A stretch of 64,000 bases of DNA, from contig AP026545.1 of NCBI GenBank assembly GCA_026075535.2, positions 4,898,001 to 4,962,000 on the forward strand, in the 5' to 3' direction. The stretch is from Tricholoma matsutake (Eukaryota; Basidiomycota; Agaricomycetes; Agaricales; Tricholomataceae). Both the position numbers and the translations under genes were made by a program. Every line of letters starts with the position of its first letter. Position 1 is the stretch's first letter. The notes under the pieces are model-generated. The model saw only the letters and a list, made by a program, of their open reading frames with translations, ran no database searches and had not been told where the DNA came from. This document shows, piece after piece, positions 59,619-64,000 of the stretch.

Positions 59619-60568
59619 ATGTCCTTTACAACCTCTTGGAGAGTATCCGCACCCTTCGTCAGAATAACACACCCAAGACCAAGAAAATCAAAGTTTGCAA
59701 CCCCAACACTTTTGATGGTGCTAATCCAAAGAAACTTAGAGACTTCCTAGTCTCCTGCAATCTTCATTTCCGTGACCGTCCACACGTATTTTCCTCTGAT
59801 GAGAAAAAGATCATATTTATCCTTTCTTATCTTAAGGGATCAGCTCTCAGTTGGTTCGAGCCTGGTCTGAATGACCCAACAGATTCCGCACACTGGATGT
59901 GGGACTATGAAGCTTTCCTCGCTGAGCTGGAAAGCAACTTCGGTCCGCATGACCCAGTCGGAGATGCAGAAAAAGCTCTCTCTGACTTAGCAATGAAGAA
60001 AGGTGGTCGTATCACGAAATATAATGTTGACTTCTGGGAATTAGCTTCTAGGGTCAACTGGAATGAAGCAGCCCTTTGTGACCAGTATTTCTGCTGTCTT
60101 CCACTCCGGCTTCGCATAGAAGTTCTCTGGGGTGGTAAACCCAATACTCTTGCAGAACTGCACTTGAAAGCGCAGGACAGCGACAACATCTACTGGATGC
60201 AAGAAGACAAATCCTGTTTCAAAACAAAGAATTCCAGTAACATCACTAACTCTAGTCGGAAGGACTCTTCCAAAAGCCCTTCCCCGTCGACAAACCAAGC
60301 ATCTTCAAACTCTGCCCGCAGTAACACCTCCAACCAGCAGTCTTCCGCGACAAAGAACACTTCCTGGGACAAGCCCAAGTCATCCATCTCCGATAAGTTG
60401 GGGAAGAACGGCAAGCTTACTGGGGAGGAACGAGAATGTCACATGAGAGAACAACTTTGTCTCTACTGTGGTGAGGAAGGGCACATAGCAGGAAACTGCC
60501 CAAAATCCAAAGCCACAAAAGCCTGTGCATCCACTGTCATTCCTGAGACTACGGACTCGGAAAAATAG
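59619..60568 (+). pseudogene. Gypsy element 3 gag, second part
   Basis: After the duplicated ATGTC the frame runs from 59624 without a stop to 60568: KIKVCNPNTFDGANPKKLRD, FLVSCNLHFRDRP, YLKGSALSWFEPGL, a capsid-like middle part, and a Ser/Asn/Lys-rich stretch (60230-60390). The zinc knuckle is CLYCGEEGHIAGNCP (C-x2-C-x4-H-x4-C). Together with 53335-53571 it forms one open Gag frame of 393 codons. Gag is therefore intact apart from the element 2 insertion. Confidence 0.9.
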
Positions 60569-61234
60569 TCCGCAACTAGTGTTGCCGCGGCTCCGGCTCA
60601 GAGCAGACTTTAGCTGACTGGAAGCCACCGGCAAGCCAAAGCTGAGTTGGTAACTGGCTTAGATCAAGCTGACTCAGCCACCTGAGTCGATGACTTGGAG
60701 CTGCTCGACTTTTCTTCTCGCATCTCTGGGGTCGTGCATTTTTTTTTGGACATTTCAAGGGACAAACTTTATGTTGCCCTGAGCAGACTTTGTGTTGCTC
60801 GTCTACCTAGACCCAAACTATATGTTGGGTCCCACATTGCCATTACTATAACTAAGTATGCTGGTCAGTCTGTATCTTGGATGTGTTCAGGGAGGACATT
60901 GGTCTGGGTGGTGTCGGCATTGTATCGCTGACATGGTTCAAGCACCATAAGTTGTTTATTTCCCTTTCGATTGTGTGCAGATGTCTCAGTCTGCCTACTT
61001 CATCCAGCGCAAGCCTTACCTCATGCTCACATACCTATCTGCAAATCACTCCTCATTGGGAAACTTGTCATGGGAAATTTGTTGTCACCTCCTTGATCAT
61101 TCAACCACCATTCTGTCCCACTTTCTATCTATCCCACTCTCCACTCCATCTCAGTTAACTTCCCCATTCACAAACCAACTCAACTTTACCGGCACCTCTG
61201 ATTCCAGTAAATACAACACCAGCAGTCATTTGAT
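60569..61234. other. Foreign segment in place of protease and RT in element 3
   Basis: Between gag and RNase H, where protease and RT should be (about 2 kb in related elements), there are only about 670 bp of unrelated sequence. It begins at 60576 with CTAGTGTTGCCGC, the same 13 bp seen at 46182. It holds GCTGAGT/GACTCAG-like motifs to about 60690, then repeated motifs around TATGTTG (60770 and 60825). From about 61100 it is C/T-rich. No gene is seen. Confidence 0.6.
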
Positions 61235-63195
61235 GTGCTGAAAAGGAAATTCAATGAAGCCCTGGTACTACTGATGCCAGATGCAACAAAGCCATTCGTG
61301 GGGGAAGCTGACACCTCAAAATTTGTGACAGGCACAGTACTCAGACAACAGGATGCCAATGGAGACTGGAACCCATGTGGTTACATCTCACATTCTTTCA
61401 ACAAAGCCGAAAGAAATTATGAGATATATGACAGGGAACTACGAGATATACAACAGGGAACTACTGGGAGTAATCTGAGCACTGGAGACATGGAGACACT
61501 ACCTACAGGGGACACTGTTCCCTGTGACAGTACTGTCCAATCACAAGAACCTGACGTACTTCCATCAGGCTCAGAAACTGAACCGACGACAGGCTAGATG
61601 GAGCATCTACCTGTCACAATTCAACCTGAAGCTGCAACATGTACCAGGATCACAGATGGTACAATCCAATGCCCTATCAAGGAGGGCAGATCACGTAGCT
61701 GAAGAAGACACAGATAATGAGGATAAGACCATCCTCGTGGACGAATTATTCATGAAAATGATTGACACTGAACTCCAGGGAGCCCTGGTCTCAGCAATAA
61801 TGAAGGACAACCTCGTAAATGATGCTTTACGAGCCCTGAAGAACAATGGAACTCCCCCAATCAAGTCTGCATTGGAGGACTGGAAATTTGAAGATGGCCT
61901 GCTCTTTTTCAAAGACAGATGCTATGTGCCACAGGACGAAACCCTCCACCGAGCGATCATACAGAAATACCATGATAGCATCACAACAGGGCACCCTGGA
62001 CAATGGCAAATGATTGAACTGATCCAACAAGACTACTGGTGGCCAGGAATGGCCAACTTCATCAAGAAGTATGTTGAAGGCTGCACAAAGTGCCAGCAAA
62101 TGAAAGTAAACACACACCCGATGACCCCCCCACCGACACCGATATTGTCTGATGCCAGCAGACCATTCGAGCTGGTAATGACAGATTTCATTATGGACCT
62201 GCCCATAATAAACAGATTTGACTCAATCATGGTCATGGTAGACCATGGTCTTACGAAGGGGGTAATTTTTATCCCTTGCGTGAAGACGATCGATGCACTT
62301 GGTGCCGCAGACCTTTACCTGCGCCATGTATACACAAGATTTGGACTCCCTGGAAGAATCATCTCAGACAGAGACCCTCGATTTGCATCCAAACTCTTCT
62401 GAGAACTCAGACGACTGCTTGGGATTAAGCTATCCATGAGCACTGCTTACCACCCCCAGACCGATGGAGAAACGGAGTGAGTAAACCAAGAGCTAGAAGT
62501 TTACCTCTGCACCCAAAGATTGGGAGCATTATCTCCCAACGGCAGAATTTGCACACAACCAGAAGACGCACTCCACAGTAAAACACTTGCTGTTTTACTT
62601 GATGATGGGATATCAACCATGCACTATCCCCACCCCTTATGAAAAGATGAACGTGCCAGCTGCTGAACAGAGAATCCAAGAACTTCTCTCTGCGAGAAGG
62701 GAAGCTCTTGCTGCACATGAACTAGCCAGACAGGCTATGGCCGCCCAAACAAAAGGGCGATATGAACCGTTCAAGGTTGGAGAACAAGTATGGCTTGACT
62801 CCAAGAACCTGAAGATTGGCTACCCAACAAGAAAATTGGTGCCAAAACAAGAAGGGCCCTTCATGATTGAAGATGCCCTGTCGAGAATGACATACCGATT
62901 GAAACTGCCACCGAGATGGAAGATCCACCCAGTATTCCATGCAGCTTTACTCACGTGATACCATGAGAATGACACTCATGGGCAAAACTTCCTGACTCCA
63001 CCACCCAACCTCATAGAAGGAGAAAATGAATATGAGGTGGAAGCGATCATCGCACACAAGAAGCACGGCAAGACACACCGTTACCTCATGAAATGGGTTG
63101 ACTACCCAACATCTGAAAACACATGGGAACCCAAATCAAACCTGAAGAATGCCCCTGAGATCCTGATGGCATATAAGAAGAGGTACAACCTCTGA
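61235..63195 (+). pseudogene. Gypsy element 3 pol remnant (RNase H, integrase, chromodomain)
   Basis: It starts inside RNase H: FNEALVLLMPDATKPFVGEA and SKFVTGTVLRQQDANGDWNP, then ISHSFNKAERNYEIYDREL. A 22-bp tandem duplication (61421-61464) shifts the frame. The original frame resumes as ELLGVI, TGA (61476), ALETWRHYLQG, NHKNLTYFHQAQKLNRRQAR and NALSRRADH. Integrase follows: a zinc site (KYHDSITTGHPGQW to GCTKCQQMK), FELVMTDFIMDLP, then IISDRDPRFASKLF, TGA (62400), ELRRLLGIKLSMSTAYHPQT and DGETE, TGA (62478). A further frameshift lies near 62515, then DWEHYLPTAEFAHNQ and a TGA at 62956. The chromodomain EYEVEAIIAHKKHGKT ends at 63195. The integrase Asp residues look intact here, but the gene is dead. 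Confidence 0.88.
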
Positions 63196-63468
63196 CGAAA
63201 ACCCAAAACCCCCCTTTCCTGAACACAACACAATGACACCCCTGATACCCACTGGACAACAATTGACCCAAGACCCATTGAATGTTGATGCCCTTCATGT
63301 TCGCCCTCACCCTCCCCCATTGATAAATACAAAAAGAATGTGGTGACTGGATGATGAGTCATTGACCAGTCACCAAAAATGAACAGACTGCTGGGGGGAC
63401 CCTCTTGGGAATGCCCCCATGGAATCATATTCTGATTAACAAGAGACAACTGGATAGGAAGAGTATTC

Positions 63469-63777
63469 TTGACTTGCCCAAAATGCTGCCTCTATGCATG
63501 GAGGAGCACAAAGACAGACTTAACCTGGGTAAAAGCACAATTCAAGGAATGGTGCTTTGAAGGAGAATTAGACGATGAAGACTACTTCCCTGGGGAGTTT
63601 GTCATCAACTGCTATGGCCTGACCCCAAACAGAAGACCACTAATGGGAATTAGCCCTCTACTATGGAATGACCTTCAGTGGAACACCCACTACGACGAAG
63701 AAAGTGGATTTGAGCTGGCAAGGCAGCTCTTATTTGGACAACATGGAGAACTAGGGATGCTATTACGCTCCAACTGA
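63469..63777 (+). CDS. Extra open frame downstream of element 3 pol, unrecognised
   Basis: A 102-codon frame after the chromodomain and a 270-bp spacer, first Met at 63469. It has protein-like composition without repeats: WVKAQFKEWCFEGELDDEDY, FPGEFVINCYGLTPNRRPLM, WNDLQWNTHYDEESGFELAR. I know no function. It sits between pol and the expected 3' LTR, so it may be an accessory ORF of this gypsy family or a captured gene fragment. The nearby 27-bp tandem repeat starts about 50 bp downstream. Confidence 0.4.
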   Translation: MTCPKCCLYAWRSTKTDLTWVKAQFKEWCFEGELDDEDYFPGEFVINCYGLTPNRRPLMGISPLLWNDLQWNTHYDEESGFELARQLLFGQHGELGMLLRSN

Positions 63778-63825
63778 CACCTCCCACACATTGATATGCC
63801 AGACCACCGAGCACAACTAGGTGCA

Positions 63826-64000
63826 AACTGATCATCTGCAAAGACGTTAAACTATCAATCGTCCACAAAGATGTTAAACTAGTGATCGTCCACAAAGATG
63901 TTAAACTACCAATTGTCTGCAAAGACGTTAAACTACCAATTGTCTGCAAAGACATTAAACTATCGATCATCTGCAAAGACATTAAACTAGCGATCATCTG
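63826..64000. repeat. 27-bp minisatellite, at least six copies, running off the window
   Basis: Tandem units of 27 bp with the core CAAAGACGTTAAACTA, varying as ATGTT/ACGTT/ACATT and joined by CCAATTGTCTG or TCGATCATCTG. The array starts near 63826 and is still running at 64000. The minus-strand frame through it reads as nine-residue repeats (SLTSLQTIG) and is a product of the repeat, not a gene. The unit variants again include CG/TG/CA changes at one site (GACGTT, GATGTT, GACATT). Confidence 0.9.

Noticed and set aside
63650..63997. Minus-strand frame with nine-residue repeats
   Set aside because: It is the translation of the 27-bp minisatellite and extends across ORF 63469-63777 on the other strand.

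Overview
The window is nuclear DNA of a filamentous fungus, almost certainly a mushroom-forming basidiomycete (Agaricomycetes). The genes are cut by many 48-60 bp GT-AG introns and packed on both strands. The gene set (Miro GTPase, Erv46, Vps45, OGFr-domain protein, F-box/WD protein) is fungal-eukaryotic, and the repeats are chromodomain Ty3/gypsy and hAT elements of the kind common in this class. I could not name a species.

Left part (1-20,250) is a dense housekeeping block: a vWA-domain protein, GEM1 (mitochondrial Miro GTPase), a degenerate coding-like stretch, an F-box/WD-repeat protein, a CDC25-type Ras exchange factor, an acidic coiled-coil protein, ERV46 (ER-Golgi cargo receptor), VPS45 (SM protein of endosomal fusion), a small GSKIP-domain protein divergent from VPS45, and an OGFr-domain protein. 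Several act in Ras signalling and membrane traffic, but nothing suggests a pathway cluster.

Middle part (20,250-43,900) is looser. It holds a 0.68 kb foldback inverted repeat, a 5 kb gene-free stretch before an Ecl1-like zinc protein, a 5 kb gene-poor stretch, a DUF4203-type membrane protein, a NUDCD1-like CS-domain protein, a PTC2-type PP2C phosphatase and an MFS sugar transporter.

Right part (44,000-64,000) is a transposon island. It opens with a 449-bp hAT-type MITE with a perfect 8-bp target duplication. Next come fragments of a minus-strand gypsy element broken by a truncated hAT transposase with an adjoining casein-kinase-1-like pseudokinase. Last is a plus-strand gypsy element (called element 3 here) whose gag is split by a complete second gypsy element (element 2, 53,572-59,618; 426-bp LTRs; 5-bp target duplication ATGTC).

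The most notable signal is a mutational one. The two LTRs of element 2 differ at six sites and all six are CpG versus TpG/CpA. Its 1,300-codon pol frame has no frameshift but five in-frame stops, all TGA, at positions where Arg (CGA) fits the family. One RT and one integrase catalytic Asp are Asn through CpG to CpA changes. The same signature is seen in the hAT remnant, the kinase and element 3. This points to cytosine methylation and deamination (MIP-like or RIP-like) acting across the whole island.
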